The notes beneath the pieces were generated by a model. It was not told the origin of the DNA and did not search any database. It was given only the letters and a program-made list of their open reading frames with translations. This document shows positions 9,400 to 18,539 of a stretch of 64,000 nt of DNA, piece by piece. Source of the DNA: Rhodospirillaceae bacterium (GTDB taxonomy: Bacteria > Pseudomonadota > Alphaproteobacteria > Dongiales > Dongiaceae); contig JADJQM010000003.1 of assembly GCA_016712715.1 (NCBI GenBank), positions 186,001 to 250,000 of the forward strand. The letters are read 5' to 3'. Both the position numbers and the translations under genes were made by a program. Position 1 is the first letter of the stretch, and every line of letters starts with the position of its first letter.

Positions 9400-10017
9400 A
9401 TGAATGTACGGGGCCTGCTCATCACAACGCTGATGAGCGCCACACTCCTTGCGGGCTGTGAAGGAGCACTTTTGCCATGGAGTGGCGGCGCCAGTGAGCC
9501 GGTCCAACCGGTAACCCCGATCACGGCGGCGGTTCCGCAAGCACCGGCCATGATGAACGTGGCCCAGCCCAATGAACTCATCGGATCCTGGCAGATGGTG
9601 CAATTGCCGCCGACCTTCATGCAGCCGACGCGGCCGACGGCCCCCTTCAGCAACCCTTGGCAGTGGTTCATCATCAGCCCAATGGATGCCACCGGCGTTG
9701 GCAGGATCGGGCTCGTGACTCGTGCCGATCCGCCGCAGGTGCCGATCAACGACCAGATCCTAGCGGAAGCCTGGGCACAAGCGCCGATGTACGACACCTA
9801 CCGCATGGCCGGTGGCGTTATGTCGATTACCCCCGTCGCGGTGACCGGTTGGTCCGCCCAGGGCACCCAGACCTGGCGGCTCTATACCGTGACCAATGCC
9901 GGGATGATGCTGGGCATGCAAGCACTGCCGGGCGATCTGCTCATGGCGTTGACGACGCCGGATAACAAGCCGCTCTTTTACCGCATGCTGCGGCGTATCC
10001 CGCGCGTCCAACCCTGA
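9400..10017 (+). CDS. hypothetical lipoprotein
   Basis: 205-residue putative outer-membrane or inner-membrane lipoprotein. The ATG at 9400 follows GGGGAGA at good spacing and opens a short basic/hydrophobic signal ending in the lipobox LLAGC (Cys at residue 20). The mature part is Pro- and Met-rich at first, then has a compact domain with GSWQMVQLPP, WQWFIISPMD and WRLYTVTNAG. I do not recognise a named family. It stands alone between two intergenic regions, so no function can be inferred from context. Confidence 0.75.
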   Translation: MNVRGLLITTLMSATLLAGCEGALLPWSGGASEPVQPVTPITAAVPQAPAMMNVAQPNELIGSWQMVQLPPTFMQPTRPTAPFSNPWQWFIISPMDATGVGRIGLVTRADPPQVPINDQILAEAWAQAPMYDTYRMAGGVMSITPVAVTGWSAQGTQTWRLYTVTNAGMMLGMQALPGDLLMALTTPDNKPLFYRMLRRIPRVQP

Positions 10018-10391
10018 GCCAAAAGCCACGAAGACTGCGCAGCGCGGGGTCCGGAGATGAATCGGCACCCGAGCCCTTGGGACACCGCCCTGCCCCACGC
10101 TGGGCGGCGCGTCTCATATGATCGTTTGACACATCCCCTGGCGCCCGCCAGGGGAACTGACGCGAATTTCTGAGGCCTCGCCCGAGAAAAACTCGCTCGC
10201 TTTGCGCCCGGTCGCACCACTAGACCGGGGTGCAGCCAATCGCGACATGGTGAACCATTTCGCAAGGTGATCGCGAACCACTTGTATTACAAATGACCAG
10301 TAGACTCCCCAATTGTTGACGTACTAGCCTCGCTCTCAGTGATCTGCTGCTGTCTGATCACGCTGATTTCAATGCTGAATGGCGTCTTGCG
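10018..10391. other. 374-base intergenic region upstream of the ABC operon
   Basis: No gene seen. It has a 9-base perfect stem CCCCTGGCG/CGCCAGGGG with a 2-base centre at 10135-10154, a 7-base stem CCCGGTC/GACCGGG at 10207-10229, and a GntR/FadR-type operator at 10282-10292. The promoter of the ABC operon should lie here. Confidence 0.6.
10282..10292. promoter_or_regulatory. candidate GntR/FadR-type operator
   Basis: TTGTATTACAA is a perfect palindrome that fits the TNGTNNNACNA pattern known for FadR-subfamily GntR regulators. It lies 100 bases upstream of the first permease start, a plausible place to control the sugar-type ABC operon. No GntR gene is in the window, so the regulator is unknown. 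Confidence 0.4.
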
Positions 10392-11372
10392 ATGATTGTT
10401 CGATCCATAGCCGCGCGCCTCGATCAGGAGCGGATTGTCCTGGCGATCGCTGTCGCCTTGTTTGTCGTTGCAGCCATTGGCTTGCCCGGCTTCTTCACGA
10501 CCGCCAACATCATCTCGATCATTCGGAGTGTCTCGGTTCTTGGCATCCTCGCCGTCGGCATGGCGATTGTGATCATCGGCCGCGGCATCGATCTTTCGGC
10601 CGTGGCCATCATGGCAATGTCCGTGGCCTGGTACCTGCAGATGCTCGGCAATGGCACACCTGACAGCACGGCATTGCTCAGCGCATTGGGCGCCGTTTTG
10701 CTGATTGGCCTCGCCAATGGCTTCCTCGTGGCCTACGCCGACGTACCACCGATCTTCGTGACACTGGCCAGCGGCTCCTTCGTGTTTGGCTTTGTTCGCT
10801 CGCAACTGATCTCCCAGGACGCTATACCCGTGCCCCCACAGCACTGGATCGAGACCTTGGGCCAGACCCGCTGGCTCGGCATCCCGATCGAGGTCTTTCT
10901 TTTTTCCTCGATTGTCTTCCTGGCGTTTCTTTTCCTTCGCTTCACAAAATGGGGCCGCTACGTCTACTTCGCCGGTGACAATCCGATGGCGGCCCGCAAT
11001 CTGGGGATGCCAGTGCGGCCGATGATCCTCCTTCGGTATTCGATCTCGGCGCTCATCGCCTTCGTCGCCGGAGTCTTGACGGCATCCAGCCTGCTCTCCA
11101 TCAATACCCGCGTCGTCAACTCGACCCTTCTCTACGACATCGTGCTCGTCGCCGTAATCGGCGGTATCGGCCTGTCCGGCGGCAAGGGCGGTATGCGCAA
11201 TGTTGTTGTCGGGGCGCTGCTGATCGGCATCATGCTGAACGCGATGACCATTCTCGACATTCCCAACATCTACCAGAACCTCATCAAATCGACGATCCTG
11301 TTGGCCGCCATCATCATCGATGGACTGCTCAACCCGCGCGACGAGCAGACAGCACAGCAGGGCGATATCTAA
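10392..11372 (+). CDS. sugar-type ABC transporter permease (RbsC family)
   Basis: 326-residue integral inner-membrane protein with about eight to ten hydrophobic segments and the BPD_transp_2 signatures of ribose/xylose-type permeases: GMAIVIIGRGIDLS near residue 55, a NPMAARNLGM cytoplasmic loop near 200 that should contact the ATPase, and GGIGLSGGKGGM near 265. It is the first gene of a six-gene operon. The start at 10392 overlaps the end of a short upstream frame and lacks a strong ribosome site. Together with the second permease (in the 716-residue-class fusion) it could form a heterodimeric channel. Confidence 0.9.
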   Translation: MIVRSIAARLDQERIVLAIAVALFVVAAIGLPGFFTTANIISIIRSVSVLGILAVGMAIVIIGRGIDLSAVAIMAMSVAWYLQMLGNGTPDSTALLSALGAVLLIGLANGFLVAYADVPPIFVTLASGSFVFGFVRSQLISQDAIPVPPQHWIETLGQTRWLGIPIEVFLFSSIVFLAFLFLRFTKWGRYVYFAGDNPMAARNLGMPVRPMILLRYSISALIAFVAGVLTASSLLSINTRVVNSTLLYDIVLVAVIGGIGLSGGKGGMRNVVVGALLIGIMLNAMTILDIPNIYQNLIKSTILLAAIIIDGLLNPRDEQTAQQGDI

Positions 11373-11410
11373 GCCAACTTACAACAATGACCAGACAGGA
11401 AAGGTGCAAC

Positions 11411-12427
11411 ATGATCAGCCTCAAGAACACATTGGCCGCCGCAGCGGCGGCCGTGACGCTGACTTTCAGCGGCGTGGCATTGGCGCAGGAGGATCCCGGA
11501 CCCGCTGCCTATAGTGCCGCTCTCAAGGATAAGCGCGTGATTCTGGTGCCGATGGCCATGGGCTTTGATCTTGCACAGGGCTGGGCTGCCTATATAAAGA
11601 AAGAAGTCGAAGGCTTTGGCGGTGTGTTCGAGACGCGCGATCCGAATTGGAGCATTGAAGCCGGCGCTCAGGCGATCACCGAGGCAATCTCCTCGGATCC
11701 GAAGCCGGATGTCTTGGTGGTGCACGCACCGGACCTCAACTCCTATGTCAAACTTTTCAAGAAGGCACAGGAAGCCGGTATTTATGTCGTCGCCATCGAC
11801 AATCCGGTCAACTACAAGGTCGATGCTTTCATCGGCAGCGACTGGGATCGCCTCGGGCAGCTGGAAGCCGAAGCCGTGATCAAGGGTTGCGGCGAGAACT
11901 CTTCAAAGCAGATCGGCCTGGTGCAGGGCGACCAGGTAAACGCCTCCAGCCTCTATCAGTACGCCGGCATCATGAAGGTGCTCGAAAAGCACCCTGACTT
12001 CAAGGTCGTGGCGAAGCCGGATTCGAACTGGGACGCGACCACGGCGCGTAACGTCACCACCACAATGCTGCAGCAGTTCCCCGACATCTGCGGCATCATC
12101 GACTTCTGGGATGGCGACGCGACTGGCACCGCGGCAGCGATCCGCGAGGCTGGCAAGCAGGACAAAATATTCCTGGTCACCACCGGCGGCGGCGAAAAGG
12201 TCGATTGCGATGCGCTGGAGAACGGCACCTACGGCGCGGTCGTGATGACCGAACTGGCCGGCCAGTCCCGTGACATCAACGCCATCATCAAGTACCTGCT
12301 ACAGAGTGGCCAGAAGCCGGGCACCTCGTCGGCATACATCTACACGCTCGAGAAGGCGACGACGAAGGCCGATTTGAGTCCGAGCTCCTGCTGGGACCTG
12401 AAGGCCTTGCAGGCGGCAGCCAACTGA
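11411..12427 (+). CDS. sugar-type ABC transporter substrate-binding protein (periplasmic binding protein type 1)
   Basis: 338-residue secreted protein. The ATG at 11411 follows AGGAAAGG and opens a signal peptide (AAAAAAVTLTFSGVALAQ) cleaved after about residue 26. The mature part has the two-lobed fold typical of RbsB/XylF proteins: KDKRVILVPMAMGF first strand, AIDNPVNYKVDAFIGSDW hinge, GIIDFWDGDATGTAAAIREAG in lobe 2. It should capture the solute in the periplasm for the two permeases. The ligand is not readable; neighbours suggest a sugar acid, lactone or similar. A stem-loop directly downstream may favour this message over the rest of the operon. Confidence 0.9.
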   Translation: MISLKNTLAAAAAAVTLTFSGVALAQEDPGPAAYSAALKDKRVILVPMAMGFDLAQGWAAYIKKEVEGFGGVFETRDPNWSIEAGAQAITEAISSDPKPDVLVVHAPDLNSYVKLFKKAQEAGIYVVAIDNPVNYKVDAFIGSDWDRLGQLEAEAVIKGCGENSSKQIGLVQGDQVNASSLYQYAGIMKVLEKHPDFKVVAKPDSNWDATTARNVTTTMLQQFPDICGIIDFWDGDATGTAAAIREAGKQDKIFLVTTGGGEKVDCDALENGTYGAVVMTELAGQSRDINAIIKYLLQSGQKPGTSSAYIYTLEKATTKADLSPSSCWDLKALQAAAN

Positions 12428-12445
12428 TCTTACGACACGGGCTAT

Positions 12446-12478
12446 AACGCGGTCGGCGCACCTGCCGGCCGCGTTGTT
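12446..12478 (+). terminator. stem-loop after substrate-binding gene (partial terminator/attenuator)
   Basis: AACGCGGTCGGC pairs with GCCGGCCGCGTT across a 6-base loop (one G-T wobble), followed by GTTGTTGC. The weak T tract suggests a leaky terminator or mRNA-stabilising hairpin, common between the abundant binding protein and its permease. Confidence 0.55.
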
Positions 12479-12500
12479 GCATCCACATTCGGGAACACCC

Positions 12501-14624
12501 ATGTCCTTTCGGGAAACACGGCAGCGCTGGCGTTACAATTTTATCCCCGATCATCTGATCGGGGAAATCCTTACCAAGCGCTGGACGGACAGTGCCATTC
12601 CGTTCCTGGCGCTGGTCATCACCATCGTTGGCTTCGGCACGGTCATCGACGGATTCTTCAAGCCAGCTTCGCTCAGCGGCTCCACGAGGCAACTGGGCGA
12701 ATTTTCGATCGTCGTCACGGGGCTCACTATTGTCATGCTGGGTGGCGGCATCGATCTCTCTGTGGGCTCGATCTTTGCCCTCGCTGCCTTTGCGGCTGTT
12801 TCTTCGCTCTTCATCTTCGACCTCCCGATTTGGGTGGCCCTGTTCGCTGCCATCTCGGTCGGTGCCGTTTTCGGAGCAGTCAACGGCTTTCTGATCGGCT
12901 ACGTACGGCTGCGTGCCTTCCTGACGACTCTTGTCACCTTTATTATCGGCCGCGCGATTTACGACATACTCGTGGTCAATTTTGCCTCTCAGGTTCAGCT
13001 CTCGGACGTAACGTCAGACACCTGGGACTTCATCGGCGATGGCACTGTCTTTGGCATCCCTATCAGCGTCGTCGTCGCACTTTTCATCGCCCTTCTCGCA
13101 CATATCGCCCTCACCCGTTCTCGACCCGGCTGGCACATCCTGGCAGTCGGTGGCTCGCGCCGCTCGGCCCACAATGCTGGCATCCAGGTGCGCGAAACTG
13201 TCTTCATGACCTATGTCATTTCCGGTATCTGCTGTGGCGTGGCGGCATTCCTGTTTGCCTGCCGTTTGAGTGGGGCCGGGCCGGGAACAGGCCACAACCT
13301 CGAAATCATGGCGCTGACCGCCGCGGTCGTCGGCGGTAACAGCCTCGGCGGCGGGCGTGGCTCCATCGTCAAAGGGTTGATGGGCGCCGTCATTGTTCTG
13401 GTCATGACAAACGGGCTTATTCGCCTCGGCTATGGCACGGGCACCAATCAAATGGTGCTGGGTGTAATGCTCGCCGCTGCCGTGACGCTCGACATACGTT
13501 GGCTCAAGAACCGCCACAAGGTGCTCAACGAAGTCTATGTGGCACCTATATATCAGCGCATGGGCGACACCCAATCGGCCGAACCTGGTTCCGGCTCACC
13601 CTATGCGCTCAACAACGATCTCGCCAAGACGACCTATATCGGCCTGGGAGAGCTGGAGGGACCAGAAGACGTCATCCTGGACGCCAACGATCATCTCTAT
13701 TGCGGCACCCGGCACGGCGAGATTATCCGCTTTTTCGCGCCCGACTATCAGAAGTCCGAAGTATTCGCCCATACCGGCGGATTTCCGCTGGGCCTGGCCT
13801 TTGACCGCGCGGGCAACCTTATCTCCTGCGTCGGCGCTATGGGGCTCTATTCTATCTCCAGGGACCGAACCGTCACCAAACTCACCGCGGAGACACGCCG
13901 CAGCTGGACCTCGGTCGTCGATGACGCGCGCCTGCGCGACCCCAATGATTGTGACGTTGCGCCGGACGGTCGAATCTTCTTCACAGATTCTACCAAGCGC
14001 TACGATGCCCATGACTGGGCGCTGGATTCGATCGAGGCTCGCCCGACAGGCAGGTTGCTCTGCTATGATCCAGCGACAGGCAAGACCACGACGCTGCTCG
14101 ATAACTTACTTTATGCAAATGGCGTCTGCATCGCCCATGACGGACAATCGCTGTTCCTTGCCGAATCCTGGGCATGCCGTGTCCATCGTTACTGGTTCGA
14201 CGGGCCAAAGGCTGGCCAGGTCGAATGCGTCATCAAGGACATGCCGGGCTATCCCGACAACATAAACCGCGCTTCCGACGGTACCTATTGGATGGCCTGG
14301 CTCGGTATGCGGACGCCGAGCTTCGATCTCTCGCTCCGCCACCCAGCCATGCGCAAGCGCATGACGCGCCGACTGCCGCAGGATGAATGGCTGTTCCCTA
14401 ATATCAATACCGGCGGGGTCGTCAAATTCGATGAAACCGGCAAAATCATCGCGACGCTCGGCGATCTTACTGGCACGTCGCATCCGATGGTGACCTCCAT
14501 GCGCGAACACAAGGGCGACCTTTTTGTGGGTGGCATTCTCAACAACCGTATCGGCCGTCATAGACTCTCCGGCGCAGATCCTGATTGGACGGGCCTCACA
14601 TCATACTGGGGTGGGGCCAAATGA
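12501..14624 (+). CDS. fusion: sugar-type ABC permease + SMP-30/gluconolactonase-type beta-propeller
   Basis: 707-residue protein in one continuous frame from the ATG at 12501. About residues 1-340 form an RbsC-type permease (MLGGGIDLSVGSIFALAA, a SRRSAHNAGIQ loop, GGNSLGGGRGS). After a linker of about 40 residues, about 380-700 form a six-bladed propeller of the SMP-30/strictosidine-synthase-like family (GPEDVILD, DPNDCDVAPDGRIFFTDS, LFLAESWACRVHRYW, MPGYPDNINRA). I found no repairable frameshift at the junction and both halves keep good coding character, so the fusion appears real. The propeller would be cytoplasmic if the permease has its usual topology, suggesting lactone hydrolysis of the solute on entry. 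It ends in an ATGA overlap with a second propeller gene. Confidence 0.87.
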   Translation: MSFRETRQRWRYNFIPDHLIGEILTKRWTDSAIPFLALVITIVGFGTVIDGFFKPASLSGSTRQLGEFSIVVTGLTIVMLGGGIDLSVGSIFALAAFAAVSSLFIFDLPIWVALFAAISVGAVFGAVNGFLIGYVRLRAFLTTLVTFIIGRAIYDILVVNFASQVQLSDVTSDTWDFIGDGTVFGIPISVVVALFIALLAHIALTRSRPGWHILAVGGSRRSAHNAGIQVRETVFMTYVISGICCGVAAFLFACRLSGAGPGTGHNLEIMALTAAVVGGNSLGGGRGSIVKGLMGAVIVLVMTNGLIRLGYGTGTNQMVLGVMLAAAVTLDIRWLKNRHKVLNEVYVAPIYQRMGDTQSAEPGSGSPYALNNDLAKTTYIGLGELEGPEDVILDANDHLYCGTRHGEIIRFFAPDYQKSEVFAHTGGFPLGLAFDRAGNLISCVGAMGLYSISRDRTVTKLTAETRRSWTSVVDDARLRDPNDCDVAPDGRIFFTDSTKRYDAHDWALDSIEARPTGRLLCYDPATGKTTTLLDNLLYANGVCIAHDGQSLFLAESWACRVHRYWFDGPKAGQVECVIKDMPGYPDNINRASDGTYWMAWLGMRTPSFDLSLRHPAMRKRMTRRLPQDEWLFPNINTGGVVKFDETGKIIATLGDLTGTSHPMVTSMREHKGDLFVGGILNNRIGRHRLSGADPDWTGLTSYWGGAK

Positions 14625-15679
14625 TCTTCGACCCCATCCTCGACCTCTTCCGAGGCAAAGCGGTGACGATCCCACCGCTCGACGGTGCCTTCCGACCGAA
14701 TATGGTTCTGGACGAGGCGCAAGTTCAGCGCGATGTCGCAGCCCCGGACAACCTCTGTGCGGCCGGCGGCCGGATCCTGTTTTCGTCGGGTCCGGACCTT
14801 CATCAGATGAATGCGACCAGCTCAACAATCCTCGCCAACTTCGAGGCATCCATCTCCGCAATCGCCTTGGCACAGGATGGCTTGCTGGCTCTCGCCTTGG
14901 ACAATGGCCGATTGTTTGTGGGCGACAACGAGATCACTTTGCCAGACGAGATGCGCTGCCTGACGGCACTGTGCTTCGGCCAGGACAATATGCTCTATGC
15001 CTGCAACGGCTCAAGCGCTCATAAGCCCAGCGACTGGGTCATGGATCTGATGGCCGCGAACGCGCTGGGATCAATCTGGCAGATCGACCTCGCGCGCGGC
15101 AAGATCGGGGCCCTGGCCACCGGCCTTGCCTTTCCGCATGGCCTCATGCTGACGGCCGACGGAAGGTCTTTGCTTGTCGCCGAAAGCTGGAAACATCGCC
15201 TGCTGCGCGTGCCGCTCGACGGGACAAAGCCGATACCTGTCCTGGAGAAGCTGCCTGGCTATCCGGCGCGCCTGTCCCCGGCCCGTGACGGCGGCGCCTG
15301 GCTTAGCCTCTTCGCCCCGCGCAACCGATTGGTGGAGTTCGTCCTCCAGGAACCGGCCTACCTCGCCGACATGCTGCAATCGGTACCGCGGCCCTATTGG
15401 ATCGCCCCCAGCCTGTCGTCAGGAACCAGCTTCCTCGAACCCCTGCAATGCGGTGGCATCAAGACCATGGGCATTCACAAGCCTTGGTCGCCCAGCCGCT
15501 CCTATGGGCTGGCAGCGCGACTGGACAGCGCCTGCCGCCCAGTCACCAGCTTCCATAGTCGTGCGAACGGCAACCGCCACGGCGTGACCAGTGTGGTCGA
15601 GATAGGCACGTCTTTGCTGGTCGGGGCGAAGGGCGGTGATGTCATCCTCGATGTTGATCTATCAGCGCTGGTGGCATGA
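14621..15679 (+). CDS. SMP-30/strictosidine synthase-like beta-propeller protein
   Basis: 352-residue cytoplasmic propeller related to the C-terminal half of the preceding fusion. Seen: FRPNMVLDEAQV, SSGPDLHQM, FPHGLMLTADGRSLLVAESWKHRLLRVPLDG and a PGYPARL segment where the fusion protein has PGYPDNI. Loss of the Asp-Asn pair may mean loss of metal binding or a changed substrate. The ATG at 14621 overlaps the upstream TGA (ATGA), and its own stop overlaps the next ATG in the same way, so the three genes are tightly coupled. Function is probably hydrolysis or binding of the imported compound or its derivative. Confidence 0.83.
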   Translation: MIFDPILDLFRGKAVTIPPLDGAFRPNMVLDEAQVQRDVAAPDNLCAAGGRILFSSGPDLHQMNATSSTILANFEASISAIALAQDGLLALALDNGRLFVGDNEITLPDEMRCLTALCFGQDNMLYACNGSSAHKPSDWVMDLMAANALGSIWQIDLARGKIGALATGLAFPHGLMLTADGRSLLVAESWKHRLLRVPLDGTKPIPVLEKLPGYPARLSPARDGGAWLSLFAPRNRLVEFVLQEPAYLADMLQSVPRPYWIAPSLSSGTSFLEPLQCGGIKTMGIHKPWSPSRSYGLAARLDSACRPVTSFHSRANGNRHGVTSVVEIGTSLLVGAKGGDVILDVDLSALVA

Positions 15680-17181
15680 TGACAGACCCGATCATTGAAA
15701 TGCAGAAAGTCACCAAGGCCTATCGTGGCGTACCGGCGGTGCGTGAGATCGACTTCGATCTGCGTTCCGGCGAAATCCACGCGCTGCTCGGTGAAAATGG
15801 CGCCGGCAAATCGACGCTTACCAAGATCATGGCCGGTGTGGTCGAAGCCACCAGCGGTCGCATGCTCTATCGCGGCCAGGAGGTGGCATTCAAGACACCG
15901 CATGAGGCCCTGCAGGAGGGCATCGCCATGGTGTTCCAGGAAACCAGTCTGGTACCGTCCATGACGGTGGCGCAGAACCTCTATCTCGGCGAAGAGAAGT
16001 TCCTCAACAGACTGCGCGGCATCTACATCTCAGCCCAGCAGTTCCTGCAATCGCTGAATTTCCCGGTAGATCCCGCGGCCATCGTGGAAACGCTTGGCTC
16101 CGCGAAACGGCAGATGGTCGAAATCGCCCGCGCCGTTCATCACAATGCCGAGGTGATTATCTTCGATGAACCGACCGCGACGTTGACGCCAGAGGAGAAG
16201 CGCCATTTCTTTGCCCTCATGCAGCGTTTGAAGGCGCGGGGCGTCTCTATCGTCTTTATCAGCCATGCGCTGGAGGAAGCTCTGGCGCATGCCGACCGCA
16301 TCACCATCCTGCGCGACGGCGAGCATGTCATCACCGCAAATGCCGCAGACTTCGACCGTGACAAGATCGTGCGTGCCATGGTCGGGCGCGCGCTGTCCGA
16401 CGAACTCTACGGGAAGCACCGCGATGTCGCGACCCTGCGCAAGGCCGGCGCTAAGGTGCTGTCGGTAGAAGATATTTCGATGGGTGCCGTCGTGCGCAAC
16501 AACTCCTTCTCGGTCTTTGAGGGGCAGATCACGGGCGTGTTCGGCCTTATCGGCTCCGGCCGGACGGAGACCTTCAAGATCGTGTCCGGCATCTACAAAC
16601 GCGACTTCCTGCGCGGTGGCGAAATACAGCTCGACCACCGGCCGGTGCGTTATGTCGTGCCCCGCGAGGCCGTGCGTGATGGCATCGTCTATGTGACCGA
16701 GGACCGCAAGGCCGAGGGCTTCTTTGAAACGATGTCTATCGCCGAGAATCTCTTTTCCGGCCTGCTCGCCTCGGGCCGCGAGAAGCACAGCTATGTTTCC
16801 TTGCGCGAGATGCAGGCATTGGCGGCGGAATGGAAGGGCACGCTTAACATCCGCGCCATCAACGACAATGCCCGCGTGGTTGAACTCTCCGGCGGCAACC
16901 AGCAGAAGGTCGTGATCGGCAAGGGATTGGTGCAAAAGCCTCGAATCATCATCTTCGACGAGCCGACCCGAGGTGTCGATGTCGGCGCCATCGCCGAAAT
17001 CCATCAACTGATCAACCGCCTGGCCGATGAAGGTCTCGCCGTCGTGGTGATCTCATCCTATCTGCCGGAGATCATGAATCTGTCGGACCGCATTCTGGTT
17101 TGCCGCCAGGGTCGCATTGTCGAGGAGTTCTCGCCGACCGATGCCACGGAGGAGAAGATCATGTATGCTGCAGTTCACTGA
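15676..17181 (+). CDS. sugar-type ABC transporter ATP-binding protein, two cassettes (RbsA/MglA family)
   Basis: 501-residue peripheral membrane ATPase. First cassette: Walker A GENGAGKST near residues 37-45, a non-canonical signature region GSAKRQMVEIARA and Walker B IIFDEPTATLT. Second cassette: degenerate Walker A GLIGSGRTE near 291, then LSGGNQQKVVIGKGL and IIFDEPTRGVDVG. One competent and one degenerate site is normal for this family. It energises the two permeases of this operon. ATGA overlap with the propeller gene upstream; 15 bases separate it from the AhpD-like gene downstream. Confidence 0.93.
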   Translation: MMTDPIIEMQKVTKAYRGVPAVREIDFDLRSGEIHALLGENGAGKSTLTKIMAGVVEATSGRMLYRGQEVAFKTPHEALQEGIAMVFQETSLVPSMTVAQNLYLGEEKFLNRLRGIYISAQQFLQSLNFPVDPAAIVETLGSAKRQMVEIARAVHHNAEVIIFDEPTATLTPEEKRHFFALMQRLKARGVSIVFISHALEEALAHADRITILRDGEHVITANAADFDRDKIVRAMVGRALSDELYGKHRDVATLRKAGAKVLSVEDISMGAVVRNNSFSVFEGQITGVFGLIGSGRTETFKIVSGIYKRDFLRGGEIQLDHRPVRYVVPREAVRDGIVYVTEDRKAEGFFETMSIAENLFSGLLASGREKHSYVSLREMQALAAEWKGTLNIRAINDNARVVELSGGNQQKVVIGKGLVQKPRIIIFDEPTRGVDVGAIAEIHQLINRLADEGLAVVVISSYLPEIMNLSDRILVCRQGRIVEEFSPTDATEEKIMYAAVH

Positions 17182-17196
17182 CGAAGGATCAACGCC

Positions 17197-17607
17197 ATGG
17201 CGACCGTAAAGCTGCCGAGCATTGCCGAGGCCGAGAGGAATCCGGCCGTGAAGGAAGTCTTCGACGATATCCGCGCCACGCGGAAGTCCGATTTCATCAA
17301 CAACATATGGCGCGGACTGGCCGGCAGTCCCGATCTCCTGAAGCGAGTCTGGGCGCAGATCAAGATCGTCATGGCAACGCCCAGCGAATTCGATCCGCTC
17401 ACCAAGGAGTTGATCTACATCGCCGTCTCAACCGCCAACGGCTGTTCCTATTGCGTCCATTCCCACACAGCGGCGGCCCGCGCCAAGGGCATGACCGACG
17501 CACAGCATGCGGAACTGATGGCAATCATCAGCCTCGCCGGCCAGACCAATCACCTGGTGACGGCAATGCAGATCCCGCTAGACCCGGAGTTCGAGGTGAA
17601 GGCGTGA
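17197..17607 (+). CDS. carboxymuconolactone decarboxylase/AhpD-like protein
   Basis: 136-residue helical protein of the AhpD-like superfamily with the redox motif CSYCVHSH (CxxCxxxH) near residues 87-94. AhpD-type members are disulfide-based peroxidase/reductase components; CMD-type members act on lactones. The last gene of the ABC/propeller operon, it starts 15 bases after the ATPase stop behind a GAAGGA-type ribosome site. Because the operon also encodes lactonase-like propellers, a lactone-related role is possible, but the CxxC favours a thiol-redox role. Confidence 0.86.
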   Translation: MATVKLPSIAEAERNPAVKEVFDDIRATRKSDFINNIWRGLAGSPDLLKRVWAQIKIVMATPSEFDPLTKELIYIAVSTANGCSYCVHSHTAAARAKGMTDAQHAELMAIISLAGQTNHLVTAMQIPLDPEFEVKA

Positions 17608-17650
17608 TGGCCGCTGCCTCCAGTCGGATCCTGGCGGACGAGCCTTGAGT

Positions 17651-18427
17651 CTATCCAGGACCGGACCTTTTCTTGGGTGCCGCGCGCAATAGCCGGTCCG
17701 TGATCGCTGGCGACAGCGTACCGAGCAGCCAGGCAATGAAGGCAGTGGGCAGGGGAAAGGCAATCCGTGCCTTGTTGCGTCCCAGCCCCCGCATGATGAT
17801 CTCGACCGCGCGTTCCGGCGGCATCAGGAAGGGCATTGGAAAATCATTGACCGCTGTCATCGCGGTCGTGACGAAGCCCGGCATGATCACGCTGACGCCG
17901 ATGCCCAAATCCGCCAGATCGCCGCGCAATCCCTCACCCCAGACCTTGACCGCCGCCTTCGAACCGCAATAGGCAGGCGCACTTGGAAAACCCCGATGTC
18001 CGGCGAGCGAGGCCATGATCGCGATCTGGCCGCGGCCGGACTTTGCCATCAAGGGCACCACCGGCAGAACCGTGTTGAGAACGCCGTCGACGTTGACGGC
18101 AAAGATAGCACGCACCTGCGCATCGCTCTCCGGCCCATCCGAGGTGCCACCCGAAATGCCGGCATTGGCGATGACCAGATCCAATTCTCGCAACTTATGC
18201 GCCTCGGCGATCCACTGCGCCATTTCCGCCGCCATTGTTACATCGACAACGCGCGTATTGACCTCGGCACCTTTGGCGCGACATGCCGACGCCAGCTCGG
18301 CCAGCAGGTCGCCCCGGCGGGCACCAAGATGGAGCGTGACGCCGGTCCTGGCATAGCCCGTGGCCAGCGCCGCCCCAAGCCCGGAGCTGGCGCCGGTGAT
18401 AAGAATGGATCGAAAGGACTTGCTCAT
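17651..18427 (-). CDS. short-chain dehydrogenase/reductase (SDR)
   Basis: 258-residue NAD(P)-dependent oxidoreductase. Seen from the ATG at 18427 (preceded by AAAGAGGC): TGASSGLG cofactor motif at residues 11-18, NAG near 90, a catalytic Ser region (MASLAGHRG) and Y-x-x-x-K in YCGSKAAVK near 156-160. The C terminus is hydrophobic and could associate with the membrane. Substrate unknown. Convergent with the AhpD-like gene and divergent from yicC. Confidence 0.88.
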   Translation of the reverse strand: MSKSFRSILITGASSGLGAALATGYARTGVTLHLGARRGDLLAELASACRAKGAEVNTRVVDVTMAAEMAQWIAEAHKLRELDLVIANAGISGGTSDGPESDAQVRAIFAVNVDGVLNTVLPVVPLMAKSGRGQIAIMASLAGHRGFPSAPAYCGSKAAVKVWGEGLRGDLADLGIGVSVIMPGFVTTAMTAVNDFPMPFLMPPERAVEIIMRGLGRNKARIAFPLPTAFIAWLLGTLSPAITDRLLRAAPKKRSGPG

Positions 18428-18539
18428 TTTGCCTCTTTGGGTCGGTCGCCGCATGATCGCAATCTCAACCGGCCCAGCCACGGCTTGCCAGCGGACAGAG
18501 CTTCCGTGATGATGGTGGCTCTTTACAAGGGGGTATGCC

